In this document: piece after piece, positions 7,910 to 15,353 of the stretch
Numbering within the stretch: position 1 is the first letter of the stretch
Layout of the letters: every line of letters begins with the position of its first letter
DNA from: Nitrososphaerota archaeon
Lineage (GTDB): Archaea; Thermoproteota; Nitrososphaeria; Nitrososphaerales; Nitrosopumilaceae
Assembly: GCA_013288545.1 (NCBI GenBank)
Contig: JABDBR010000011.1
Location: forward strand, 3,759-41,202
Direction of reading: 5' to 3'
DNA: 37,444 nt
Position numbers and translations under genes: made by a program
The notes under the pieces: model-generated
Told to the model about the DNA's origin: nothing
What the model saw: only the letters and a program-made list of their open reading frames with translations
Database searches by the model: none

Positions 7910-10750
7910 TTGTATAATTCATCGACCCAGTCCAGCCCACCTCCGCGTGATGCCGGAAAATACATCAGAATAGGAATTGTTGCTCTAATTGCTATTGTAA
8001 TTTTTGTCCTGACAAGCAATCAAGCAGTAGTATTATACATGAACTCACAAGAGTTTGGCACTCTCTTTACAAAACCATTATACTTTTCATTGGTCTCTGC
8101 AGTGGTTCTGGCATCTATTACGCTGATACGGGTGAATATCAAAAACCGATCATCAATGTCTTGGTATGGCCTCAATGTCGTACTGACATTTTTCAAAAGG
8201 GGAAGTAGCTATTCTGTAACAGAAACCATTCCAAGCTTCAAAGATTACAAACTAAGTGTTCCAAACTTTATCATCTGGCAAATAACAAAGGTTGTGCTTT
8301 TTGGTGCCTTCTTTACAAATCTCATGTTTGGATTTGCAGTTGTATATCTACTTGATGGACATGATCTAGCTATTAGCAGTGTATGGAAAATATTCTCACT
8401 TCCATTTGTTACACCGCCTACAGACCCCTCCTACGCTGCAACACACGTAGTACCAATGATTCCATCACTGACAATTCTTATTCCTCCAATACTTGCTGTA
8501 ATTGGTCTTAGACTTGTACTCTATGTGGGACTTCATAATATAGTTGGACTTGTCACTAGATATCTCCAAGATGCAGCAAAGGGCAAACCCAAGTTTCTAG
8601 ATTACATATCTACAATTGAAGCAATAATTGGAATTGGAATAATCTGGGCTGGCATAAACATGTTTTTCACAGACCAAATTGATTACAATACAAAATATGC
8701 CATAGGTGGTACACTGGCTGCAGGATTTGCTCTTATTGCATTTTATTTTATTGATAAATTCAAGTCTCGAGTAATCATACTTCCTTCAAAACGTGACATC
8801 TACATCCGTGTAATTACTCTGATAATCATTGCTCTCATTGCCGGTTCCATAATGATGGTAAACAACAGCATTGCAGATGCAAGAAAGATAGAATTTCTTG
8901 GTCCATACAAAGCAGAGCAGATTGGTGTAAATCGATATCTGGGGCAATTAGACCAGATAACGGTAGTACCTCATGAAGTAAAACAAAGCTCTGTTTCGGT
9001 AAGCGATATTCCAAGCTATGTTGCACAAAATAATGATCTACTAAGTAAAATCAGAGTCTGGGATTGGGATGCAGCATTTGCAAAACTAAAGCCTGAAATC
9101 GGTCTTATACCATATGTGGATTTTGAAAATAACGACATTCTGAGATTCAATGATACGTTATACTGGACCGCATCGATGAAACCTATACTGCCATCCTCGG
9201 TTACCTTGGAGAATCAATGGTATAATCAACATCTTGTCTATACTCATGTTGACAATGGTTTTCTCACACTTAATGCTCAAAATGGAACAATTGTTGATAG
9301 CAGTAAATTCTTCAGTCAGAGAATGATATACTATGGAGAAGGCGGTCTATTCTCAGATACTTGGGCTGCATATCCTCAGAACAGACAAACTTCAGCCGAA
9401 CTAAATAATGCAACATATAATGGAAGTGGAGGAATAGACGTCAAGCCTCCTATCAGCCAACTCTTTGAACCAAACTTCTTCTTATCATATCCAACTGAAC
9501 CAATTCATATTATTCGATACAGAGATGTGCATGACAGAATGCAGCTTCTATATCCTTATTTCCAGTATGACTTGTTTGGAAAACAGCTAGATATTCTTCC
9601 AGTCAGTGATGGGAAAAAAACATACTGGCTTGTACCGTTGATTGTTGGCTTTGACACCAAAAACATTCCATGGTCATTTAGTAATCCATATTTGAGATTG
9701 GTGGGATATGCACTAGTTGATATCTATGATGGCAAAGTAACTCTGATAAAAACAGGTGATGACTTTTTCACTGACATGTTTACAAGTCAGTATGGTGACC
9801 AGTTTATTCCGATACCATCATGGCTTGACAAACAACTCCGATATCCAGAAGCTCTCTTTAACTGGAAAGTTGACATGTTCAATGTTTACCATGTAACAGA
9901 TACTTCAACATTCATTCAGGCAAAAGATTTCTATGAAGTGCCAGATGGACTTGGAACCTATTATGTGGAGGAAAAACCGCCTGGATTTGACACGCCTACA
10001 TATGTTGGATTGTTGTCTCTTGAACTACGGGGCTCCCAAGGAAGAAACTTGGCAGGTTACATGATAGTACAAAACGATGTTCCAAATCTTGGCAAGATGC
10101 AGTTCTACCAAGTTCCACTTGATTCCAAAACAAAACTTCTAGGACCATCTGCAGTACGTGAAGCGTTAGCAAGGGAATCAGATTTTGCCCAGTTGCAAAC
10201 CCTACTGAGAAATCCTAGGGTGGGAGACAACATTTTGTATAAGATAGGGGATCATGACGTTTACTTTATTCCTGTTTATACCGCAGGTTCTGGTGGTGTG
10301 GTAACACAACTAGGAACAATTGCCGCAGTAGGTGCTGCATTTGACGGTGAATACTTTGTTGGTTTAGGAAATACTCCTCAACAAGCATTTGCTACTTACT
10401 TGGCAAAGGTTAGTGGTGTTGCACCATCTAATGTCACTGTTGCATTGCAACTAGACGAAACCACGAGGGTGAATACAATAAAATCAATACTTACTGATCA
10501 AAAAATAACTATACTTACTCCAAAGTCACTCCAGTTCCCACTTACCTTTGAGGAAGGCCAAGTGTCATTTACACAACAATCTGATCTAGACAATACAAAG
10601 AGTCTCATAGCAGAATTTGTGAAAAACTTTGCTAGCCAAAATGGAGACAGGATATTGTTCTGGGAAGAAAATGGCACGGTAAAATTAGGAGCTGTAGCAG
10701 TACAGGACAGTGTACCAGAACTGCACTATATCACTATAGGTGTAAGATAG
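7910..10750 (+). CDS. UPF0182 family integral membrane protein
   Basis: The 946-residue protein starts at TTG. An AAGGAAGGT Shine-Dalgarno-like stretch lies about 9 nt upstream, and an AT-rich TATA-like stretch lies near 7880. The first 320 residues hold about seven hydrophobic helices (for example 24-42, 66-82, 109-125, 165-185, 220-240, 250-270, 290-305). A long soluble, probably extracytoplasmic domain follows, rich in Trp, Tyr and Asn, with phrases such as RDVHDRMQLLYPYFQYD and YVEEKPPGFDTPTYVG. This organisation matches UPF0182 (DUF in bacteria and archaea), whose biochemical role is unknown. The stop codon abuts the start of a glutamine amidotransferase gene with zero spacing, which implies one operon. 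Confidence 0.85.
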   Translation: MYNSSTQSSPPPRDAGKYIRIGIVALIAIVIFVLTSNQAVVLYMNSQEFGTLFTKPLYFSLVSAVVLASITLIRVNIKNRSSMSWYGLNVVLTFFKRGSSYSVTETIPSFKDYKLSVPNFIIWQITKVVLFGAFFTNLMFGFAVVYLLDGHDLAISSVWKIFSLPFVTPPTDPSYAATHVVPMIPSLTILIPPILAVIGLRLVLYVGLHNIVGLVTRYLQDAAKGKPKFLDYISTIEAIIGIGIIWAGINMFFTDQIDYNTKYAIGGTLAAGFALIAFYFIDKFKSRVIILPSKRDIYIRVITLIIIALIAGSIMMVNNSIADARKIEFLGPYKAEQIGVNRYLGQLDQITVVPHEVKQSSVSVSDIPSYVAQNNDLLSKIRVWDWDAAFAKLKPEIGLIPYVDFENNDILRFNDTLYWTASMKPILPSSVTLENQWYNQHLVYTHVDNGFLTLNAQNGTIVDSSKFFSQRMIYYGEGGLFSDTWAAYPQNRQTSAELNNATYNGSGGIDVKPPISQLFEPNFFLSYPTEPIHIIRYRDVHDRMQLLYPYFQYDLFGKQLDILPVSDGKKTYWLVPLIVGFDTKNIPWSFSNPYLRLVGYALVDIYDGKVTLIKTGDDFFTDMFTSQYGDQFIPIPSWLDKQLRYPEALFNWKVDMFNVYHVTDTSTFIQAKDFYEVPDGLGTYYVEEKPPGFDTPTYVGLLSLELRGSQGRNLAGYMIVQNDVPNLGKMQFYQVPLDSKTKLLGPSAVREALARESDFAQLQTLLRNPRVGDNILYKIGDHDVYFIPVYTAGSGGVVTQLGTIAAVGAAFDGEYFVGLGNTPQQAFATYLAKVSGVAPSNVTVALQLDETTRVNTIKSILTDQKITILTPKSLQFPLTFEEGQVSFTQQSDLDNTKSLIAEFVKNFASQNGDRILFWEENGTVKLGAVAVQDSVPELHYITIGVR

Positions 10751-11296
10751 TTGCTGTTAGTTGTAGACAATGGCTCTGTCTACACTTCATCACTTTTGGA
10801 ATGTATGAAAAATCTGGGTGTGGATTTTGAGCATCATGTGTTCTCTAAAGTATCTCAAACCAACCTTGACAATTATTCCTCCATCATATTGTCAGGAAGA
10901 AGAAAAAATGATATACAAATGAATGTAATAAACTCAAAACTAATCTTACACTCCCTAGACAAAGGCAAATCCTTGCTTGGCATATGTTATGGTGCAGAAA
11001 TACTTGCACTCACTCTTGGTGGAACAATAAAAAAAATGACATCCCCTCGCCATGGATTACATCAAGTTCAAACCGTAACAAGTAATCCTTTATGCAACGG
11101 AAAAATTGCTGCCTTTGAAAGCCACTCATACATGGTATCAAAACTTGATTCTTCGTTTACTCAAATAGCTTCATCTGATGATTGCAAGTTTGAGATATTC
11201 CAGTATGGTAGAAAAAATGTTTTTGGGACACAGTTTCATCCAGAGATGAGTGTGGATGGAAGATCTCTACTTGAAAAATTTTCTACCATTAAATAG
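10751..11296 (+). CDS. Class I glutamine amidotransferase, GMP-synthase-subunit-A-like
   Basis: This 181-residue single-domain glutaminase would release ammonia from glutamine for a partner enzyme. The nucleophile lies in LLGICYGAE (C79) and the His/Glu pair in QFHPE (H163, E165). A second conserved stretch is FESHSYMV. In canonical GMP synthase glutaminase subunits the nucleophile elbow ends G-H-Q; here it is G-A-E, so this may be a paralogue rather than the true GuaA subunit. No ATP pyrophosphatase partner is next door. The TTG start follows immediately on the stop of the UPF0182 gene (TAGTTG), which suggests coupled translation with a membrane protein of unknown function. Substrate is unassigned. 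Confidence 0.75.
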   Translation: MLLVVDNGSVYTSSLLECMKNLGVDFEHHVFSKVSQTNLDNYSSIILSGRRKNDIQMNVINSKLILHSLDKGKSLLGICYGAEILALTLGGTIKKMTSPRHGLHQVQTVTSNPLCNGKIAAFESHSYMVSKLDSSFTQIASSDDCKFEIFQYGRKNVFGTQFHPEMSVDGRSLLEKFSTIK

Positions 11297-11322
11297 TACG
11301 AGTCATTAATCTGGCAGCATCA

Positions 11323-11332
11323 ATTAATATTG
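11323..11332 (+). promoter_or_regulatory. TATA box for the C39-like/TPR gene
   Basis: ATTAATATTG is centred 27 nt upstream of the ATG at 11354. This favours that ATG over the upstream in-frame TTG at 11330, which would lie inside the box. Confidence 0.45.
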
Positions 11333-11353
11333 TACAAATTGTTTGGTTTCTTG

Positions 11354-12298
11354 ATGGACCCAACCCATACATTAGAGATACCAATAGTGAAAGAAGAAAA
11401 TATCTGTCTTCCACTGGTTGTCAGTGCAGTATCAAAATACTGGGGAGTGGACTTGCCATTAAAAGAGGCTGCGGAGATTGCAAAAAAATATCCAAACATG
11501 AAAGGCAGTATACTCATAGAAGGTGTTGAACTTGCAGAAAGACATGGCCTCTCAGGTGTTATCACAAACTCTAGCTTAAAAGAGCTCAAAAAAATGATCG
11601 ACATTGGAGTTCCCCCAATTGTCATATTGCCTGGAGTAAAAGACGTGGTACAGCATGCATCACTCATTGTTGGCTATGACGAAACAGAAAAGACAATCTT
11701 TCACTATATCCCAGAACCTGAAAAGATAGGGGCCATTCCTGAAAAAATATTTGATGAACAGTGGCAAGAAGACGATAGACTGATGATCTTGCTAGTTCCG
11801 CAGGACATACTTCCAGACATCAATACATTTGATGAAAATAAAATACAATCCAACAGGCTTTGCTTTGATGGGGAAAAACAAAGGCTTCAGGGCAAGACTG
11901 ACGAGGCAATAATAACACTAAAGCAAGCACTTGAAATCCACAAGTCAAACTCTACTGCCATGTGTCTCTTGGCTGGAATACTAAATGACAAAAATTCTAG
12001 CGATGCAGTAAATTACTATACCAAGACCATACATCTGAACTCAAAATATTACCTTGCATATAGGGGACTTGGAAATTATTATCTGAAAACAAAAGACTAT
12101 GCCAATGCAGAAAAATACTATACCGCAGCATTGGAGATTGACACCACAAGATTTGCTCCCATTTACAAGAACCGTGGATTGGTAAGATATGAACAACAAA
12201 AACTAGGTGCAGCAAAACAAGACTTTGAAAAATATCTTGAACAAATGCCTGAGGCACGTGACAGGGCTGGAATTGAGCAGGCAATATCGGAACTGTAA
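11354..12298 (+). CDS. C39-peptidase-like domain fused to TPR repeats
   Basis: The 314-residue protein counts from the ATG at 11354; a longer TTG start at 11330 is possible but would overlap the TATA box. The N-terminal domain (about 1-150) resembles C39-like papain-fold peptidases: a Cys early in a helix (C18, in ENICLPLVVSAVSKYWG) and a His-containing strand (H101, in VVQHASLIVGYDE, with D109). The usual Gln before the catalytic Cys is not obvious, so activity is uncertain. Residues about 165-314 form TPR-type helical hairpins, including the units beginning AYRGLGNYYLKTKDY and APIYKNRGLVRYEQQK. No signal peptide or membrane segment is visible. The combination suggests a TPR-guided protease or a catalytically altered binding domain. 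Target is unknown. Confidence 0.7.
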   Translation: MDPTHTLEIPIVKEENICLPLVVSAVSKYWGVDLPLKEAAEIAKKYPNMKGSILIEGVELAERHGLSGVITNSSLKELKKMIDIGVPPIVILPGVKDVVQHASLIVGYDETEKTIFHYIPEPEKIGAIPEKIFDEQWQEDDRLMILLVPQDILPDINTFDENKIQSNRLCFDGEKQRLQGKTDEAIITLKQALEIHKSNSTAMCLLAGILNDKNSSDAVNYYTKTIHLNSKYYLAYRGLGNYYLKTKDYANAEKYYTAALEIDTTRFAPIYKNRGLVRYEQQKLGAAKQDFEKYLEQMPEARDRAGIEQAISEL

Positions 12299-12343
12299 TA
12301 TTTTTCACAAAGGATTTAACGCTCATTTAATAATTTAACATAA

Positions 12344-12757
12344 ATGGATTGCATATTTTGCAAGATAGTAAACGGAACAATTCCTGCAAAAAAGTTGTAC
12401 GAGACTCAATACTCTCTTGCTTTCTTGGATGCTTTTCCACTTGTCCTAGGCCATACACTTGTGATTCCAAAAAATCACTATGGAAAGGTTCAGGACATGA
12501 GCGAGTCAGACAATAGGGATCTATTTGAAACAGTCAGGGTGATATCTGGAAAACTTGAATCCATCTCTCCGTCTGCACTGATTGCAATTCATAACGGCAA
12601 GGAAAGTGGGCAAGAGATACCGCATGTGCATGTGCATATAATTCCCAGAAACTCTTCTGATGGGGCAGGTCCGGTTCATAGTATGTTTTCAAAAAAGCCA
12701 TCTCTTGATGAGGGTGAGTTTGAAAAGATAGCAAAAATTATACAAAATAAAAAATAA
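12344..12757 (+). CDS. HIT-family nucleotide hydrolase/transferase
   Basis: The 137-residue cytosolic protein begins CIFCKIVNGTIPAKK, the usual HINT/HIT start with a CxxC. It contains the histidine triad HVHVHIIPR (about residues 94-102) followed by a C-terminal tail. Members of this family hydrolyse purine nucleoside phosphoramidates or related adenylated compounds; the substrate cannot be told from sequence. The ATG start lies about 27 nt after an AT-rich element (GGATTTAAC). The gene converges on tRNA-Gly, with only 2 nt between its stop codon and the end of the tRNA. Confidence 0.9.
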   Translation: MDCIFCKIVNGTIPAKKLYETQYSLAFLDAFPLVLGHTLVIPKNHYGKVQDMSESDNRDLFETVRVISGKLESISPSALIAIHNGKESGQEIPHVHVHIIPRNSSDGAGPVHSMFSKKPSLDEGEFEKIAKIIQNKK

Positions 12758-12759
12758 AA
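12741..12759 (-). terminator. T-rich terminator of tRNA-Gly, inside the HIT gene 3' end
   Basis: Immediately after the tRNA, the minus strand reads ATTTTATTTTTTATTTTG. This is a T-tract of the kind that ends archaeal tRNA transcripts. It overlaps the Lys/Asn-rich last codons of the HIT gene on the other strand. Confidence 0.5.
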
Positions 12760-12833
12760 TGCGGAGTGCGGGAATTGAACCCGCGATCTTCAGCTTGGGA
12801 AGCTGACGTCCTACCAGGCTGGACTAACTCCGC
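12760..12833 (-). tRNA. tRNA-Gly(CCC)
   Basis: A full cloverleaf folds on the minus strand. The acceptor is GCGGAGT/ACTCCGC, the D stem GTCC/GGAC with an AGCCTGGTA loop, and the anticodon stem TCAGC/GCTGA with loop TTCCCAA, so the anticodon is CCC and reads GGG. The variable loop is AGATC and the T arm GCGGG-TTCAATT-CCCGC. The discriminator is A73, as usual for archaeal tRNA-Gly. There is no intron, and CCA is not encoded. A TATA box lies about 29 nt upstream of the 5' end. Confidence 0.96.
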
Positions 12834-12856
12834 TGGATCGAGATTTGATATCTAAC

Positions 12857-12867
12857 ATTATATAGTT
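12857..12867. promoter_or_regulatory. Shared, possibly bidirectional TATA box (tRNA-Gly and zinc-ribbon gene)
   Basis: ATTATATAGTT reads as AACTATATAAT on the other strand, and the core TATATA is self-complementary. Its centre is about 29 nt from the tRNA-Gly 5' end (minus) and 24 nt from the ATG at 12886 (plus). No other good TATA lies in the 52-nt gap. Confidence 0.5.
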
Positions 12868-12885
12868 TAATCAACAAATTAATTC

Positions 12886-13059
12886 ATGGATGCAAAATGT
12901 CCAGAATGCGACAAAGTTGCAATACTTGATGATGAAGTAACAAATGTCAAGTGTCCCCACTGTGGGTTTGAAGCAAAATATGATGACTATCTTAATTTGA
13001 TGAGGCAAAAGGTAGGGGATATGGCAGAAAACTTTCAGTTTGACAGACCTGGTTTTTAG
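12886..13059 (+). CDS. Small zinc-ribbon protein (57 aa)
   Basis: The short ORF begins ATG with MDAKCPECDKVAIL and continues to VKCPHCGFEAKYDDYLNLM. The four Cys residues in two CxxC knuckles (C5, C8, about C24, C27) predict one rubredoxin-like zinc ribbon. A short acidic/aromatic tail ends FQFDRPGF. The ATG is 24 nt downstream of a clear TATA box, so a leaderless mRNA is likely. Such microproteins are common in archaea and may act in transcription, translation or protein binding; no specific function is recognised. Its stop codon directly abuts the stop codon of the next, convergent zinc-ribbon gene. Confidence 0.75.
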   Translation: MDAKCPECDKVAILDDEVTNVKCPHCGFEAKYDDYLNLMRQKVGDMAENFQFDRPGF

Positions 13060-13182
13060 TTACCAAAACGATCCCTTGTCTGAACAATCTAAATGTGCTC
13101 CGCAGTTTGTGCATACCATGTGACATGCTTGCATGGCAATCATTATCTTGTCACAACGGGGACACTTGATTGGTTCATTCAA
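13060..13182 (-). CDS. Tiny zinc-ribbon protein (40 aa)
   Basis: The frame begins at TTG with MNEPIKCPRCDKIMIAM and has CxxC pairs at C7/C10 and C24/C27 (MVCTNCGAH), with further Cys at 20 and 33, ending in SDKGSFW. The pattern predicts a single compact zinc ribbon, similar in style to the small Sjogren-antigen-type archaeal ribbons, but the family is not identified. The in-frame stop upstream is close, and no ATG is available. A TTTAAAA element at 13204-13213 lies about 26 nt upstream of the TTG, which supports this start. Terminal codons of this gene and the 57-aa zinc-ribbon gene touch tail to tail. Confidence 0.6.
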   Translation of the reverse strand: MNEPIKCPRCDKIMIAMQACHMVCTNCGAHLDCSDKGSFW

Positions 13183-13202
13183 TGATATAGCAACGCTTTT
13201 GC

Positions 13203-13214
13203 ATTTTTAAAAGA
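13203..13214 (-). promoter_or_regulatory. TATA box for the 40-aa zinc-ribbon gene
   Basis: The minus strand reads TCTTTTAAAAAT, centred about 26 nt before the TTG at 13182. Confidence 0.4.
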
Positions 13215-13227
13215 TTTAGGTACAAAG

Positions 13228-13239
13228 ATTAATTAATAG
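13228..13239 (+). promoter_or_regulatory. TATA box for rps6e-eif2g unit
   Basis: GATTAATTAATA is centred about 27 nt upstream of the TTG start of rps6e. A T8 run (13248-13255) lies between box and start codon. Confidence 0.4.
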
Positions 13240-13260
13240 TTCAGAGATTTTTTTTACTAC

Positions 13261-13662
13261 TTGGCTACATTCAAGCTAAACATATCTGACAAGAAAGGAA
13301 GAACCATCACTAAAGAGGTTAAAGAAAAAGAGGCTGGACCATTTTTGGGCTTGACTCTTGGTGCTGAACTTGATGCTGCATTGGTAGGAGAAGCAGGTAA
13401 GCTAAAGATAACTGGTGGCAGTGACAAATCAGGAGTTCCATTAAGAGAAGACATTCACGGCGGTGCACGAAAATATATTTTATTATCAAAAGGTGTTGGA
13501 TTAAGAGATGCTGAAAAGGGACAACGAATTCGTAAACTTGTAAGAGGAAATACAATAACAGAAGAAGTCTATCAGCTAAATTGTTTTTTTGACGGAGAAC
13601 TCAAGGTAGAAGAAAAACCAGCTGAAGGACAAGAAAAAGAATCCGCCGAGAAAAAGGCATAG
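13261..13662 (+). CDS. rps6e: Small-subunit ribosomal protein S6e
   Basis: Component of the archaeal 30S subunit. The 133-residue protein shows S6e hallmarks: FKLNISDKKGRTITKEV at the N-terminus, the GEAGKLKITGGSDKSGVPLRED segment (about 42-63) and RKYILLSKGVGLRDAEKGQR. A degenerate Lys/Glu tail replaces the long phosphorylated eukaryotic tail. The start is TTG, preceded by a TATA box at leaderless spacing. The order S6e, aIF2-gamma and PIN-domain gene on the same strand suggests a translation operon; the next gene begins about 25-31 nt later. Confidence 0.95.
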   Translation: MATFKLNISDKKGRTITKEVKEKEAGPFLGLTLGAELDAALVGEAGKLKITGGSDKSGVPLREDIHGGARKYILLSKGVGLRDAEKGQRIRKLVRGNTITEEVYQLNCFFDGELKVEEKPAEGQEKESAEKKA

Positions 13663-13686
13663 GTTAACATATTAGCTTTTCTTAGC

Positions 13687-14958
13687 TTGTACGTGCACTG
13701 GAAAGAGACTCTTCCTGATTGGTATGTAAAAAAATATGGATACCAACCGTGTGTGAACATCGGAACTGCAGGTCATGTTGATCACGGAAAAACTACTCTA
13801 ATCCAAGCTTTGACTGGTGTATGGACTAGTGCACACAGTGAAGAACTAAAGCGAGGAATTACTATTAAAGTTGGATATGCAGATGCTGCATTTTACAAAT
13901 GTAAAAGCTGTGAAGTACCGTTGGGTTACTCTGTAACACCCAAGTGTAATAATTGTGGAAAGGAAAGTGAATTATCACGTGTTGTTAGTTTTGTAGATAG
14001 CCCAGGCCATGAAAGTCTAATGGCAAACATGCTGTCAGGGTCTGCCTTGATAGATGGTGCAATGCTTCTTGTTGCAGCCAATGAAAAGGTCCCACAGCCA
14101 CAAACAAAGGAACACTTGCTTGCCTTGCAGACACTTGGAATAAAGCAAGTCGTTATCGTTCAAAATAAAGTTGATTTGATATCTTATGAGCAAGCCATGG
14201 AAAACTATGCAGATATTGTAAAGTTTGTCAAGGGGACAAGTGCTGCAAAAGCCCCAATCATTCCAATCTCTGCCCAGTCAAAATTAAATATTGATGCATT
14301 AATTGGTGCAATTGAAACCTCGATACCAACTCCTGAACGCGATGACAAAAAAGACACTGTCATGCATGTACTAAGATCATTTGACATCAACAAGCCTGGG
14401 ACTAAAATCAAAGACATCAAAGGCGGAGTTATTGGCGGTAGCATCATCCAAGGAATATTCAAGGCAGGAGATGAAATTGAGATAAAGCCTGGTTTGGCCA
14501 ATGAAAAAACTGGCAAATACGAATCAATCTTTACAGAGATTGCATCCCTTGGAACAGGTGCAGGTATAGTAAAGGAAGTAAAGGCTGGTGGGTTGATTGC
14601 GCTTGCAACCAAGCTTGATCCTGCCATGACTCGAAGTGATTCATTGATAGGTTCTGTAATAGGCAAGCCAGGTACTCTGCCAGAAAACTCTTACAATGCA
14701 AAAATTGAAGTAAATCTATTTGATACTGCAGTGGGTTCTGGTGAAGAGATCAAGGTATCCGCAATACAAACAGGTGAATCCTTGAGATTGAGTCTAGGGA
14801 CTGCCCCGCTATTGTCCAAAGTAACAAGTGTGAGGGGCAAGACAGTGGAATTACAGTTCAAAAGGCCTGTGTGTATTTTTGAGAACAGCAAGGTTGCAAT
14901 AAGTCGAAGAATATCTGAAAGATGGCGACTAATTGGTGCTGGTGTATCAAGTGGTTAA
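13687..14958 (+). CDS. eif2g: Translation initiation factor aIF2 gamma subunit
   Basis: GTPase core of aIF2, which delivers initiator tRNA to the ribosome. The 423-residue protein contains G1 GHVDHGKT, a switch-1 segment (KRGITIK), a four-Cys zinc knuckle (CKSC...CNNC), G3 DSPGH, G4 NKVD and SAQS, followed by the beta-barrel domains of the EF-Tu/SelB superfamily. The start is either TTG at 13687 or the in-frame GTG two codons later (13693); a TTAACATATTA element at 13664-13674 is about 25 nt from the latter. The alpha subunit is encoded separately at 19.0-19.8 kb. The stop overlaps a GTG start of the downstream PIN gene by 8 nt. Confidence 0.96.
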   Translation: MYVHWKETLPDWYVKKYGYQPCVNIGTAGHVDHGKTTLIQALTGVWTSAHSEELKRGITIKVGYADAAFYKCKSCEVPLGYSVTPKCNNCGKESELSRVVSFVDSPGHESLMANMLSGSALIDGAMLLVAANEKVPQPQTKEHLLALQTLGIKQVVIVQNKVDLISYEQAMENYADIVKFVKGTSAAKAPIIPISAQSKLNIDALIGAIETSIPTPERDDKKDTVMHVLRSFDINKPGTKIKDIKGGVIGGSIIQGIFKAGDEIEIKPGLANEKTGKYESIFTEIASLGTGAGIVKEVKAGGLIALATKLDPAMTRSDSLIGSVIGKPGTLPENSYNAKIEVNLFDTAVGSGEEIKVSAIQTGESLRLSLGTAPLLSKVTSVRGKTVELQFKRPVCIFENSKVAISRRISERWRLIGAGVSSG

Positions 14959-15327
14959 AATCATCTGTGACTCTAGTTTTCTTTTAATTCTTGCTTCAAG
15001 GAGGATAAAAAATATCTCAAGTGTTGAGACAGAAATTGGGGCATTGGAGTATGTCGTTCCAAACATGGTTGTAAAAGAATTAGAAAAAATAACCATGAAT
15101 GATAAAAAAAAAGCTCTGCTGAAAATGCCCTGAAAATCATCAAAAACTTTCAAACAGTTACAATATCCGGAAAATCTGTAGACGATGCACTGGTTTCTTA
15201 TGTAAAAGAAAATGGGGGAATAGTGGCTACAATTGACGCTGAGCTTAAAACGAGAATAAAAAAAAGCGGTGGTTCTGTTCTCTCTGTAGCAAACGATAAG
15301 ATTGTCCTTGAACCAAGTAAACTTTAA
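14951..15327 (+). pseudogene. PIN-domain nuclease (Fcf1/VapC9-like), frame broken at an A9 run
   Basis: From GTG at 14951 the frame reads MVKIICDSSFLLILASRRIKN and then VVPNMVVKELEKI, typical of PIN domains with the first Asp and Glu in place, and stops early at 15133. In another frame the rest of the domain continues without a break (KSSAENALKII, then NGGIVATIDAELKTRIKKSGG) to 15327. Changing the A9 tract at 15104-15112 to A10 joins the halves into a normal 125-residue protein with its acidic residues intact. It may be an assembly or sequencing error, a recent mutation, or polymerase slippage on A9. It overlaps the eif2g stop by 8 nt (GTGGTTAA). Confidence 0.75.
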
Positions 15328-15353
15328 AATTTTAGTAGAGAAATATTTGGGTC

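Noticed and set aside
10751-11296. True GMP synthase glutaminase subunit (guaA)
   Set aside because: The nucleophile elbow lacks the usual H-Q, and no synthetase subunit is adjacent, so the specific name was not used.
14205-14666. 153-residue minus-strand frame opposite aIF2-gamma
   Set aside because: It lies wholly within a strongly conserved GTPase gene and shows no motif.
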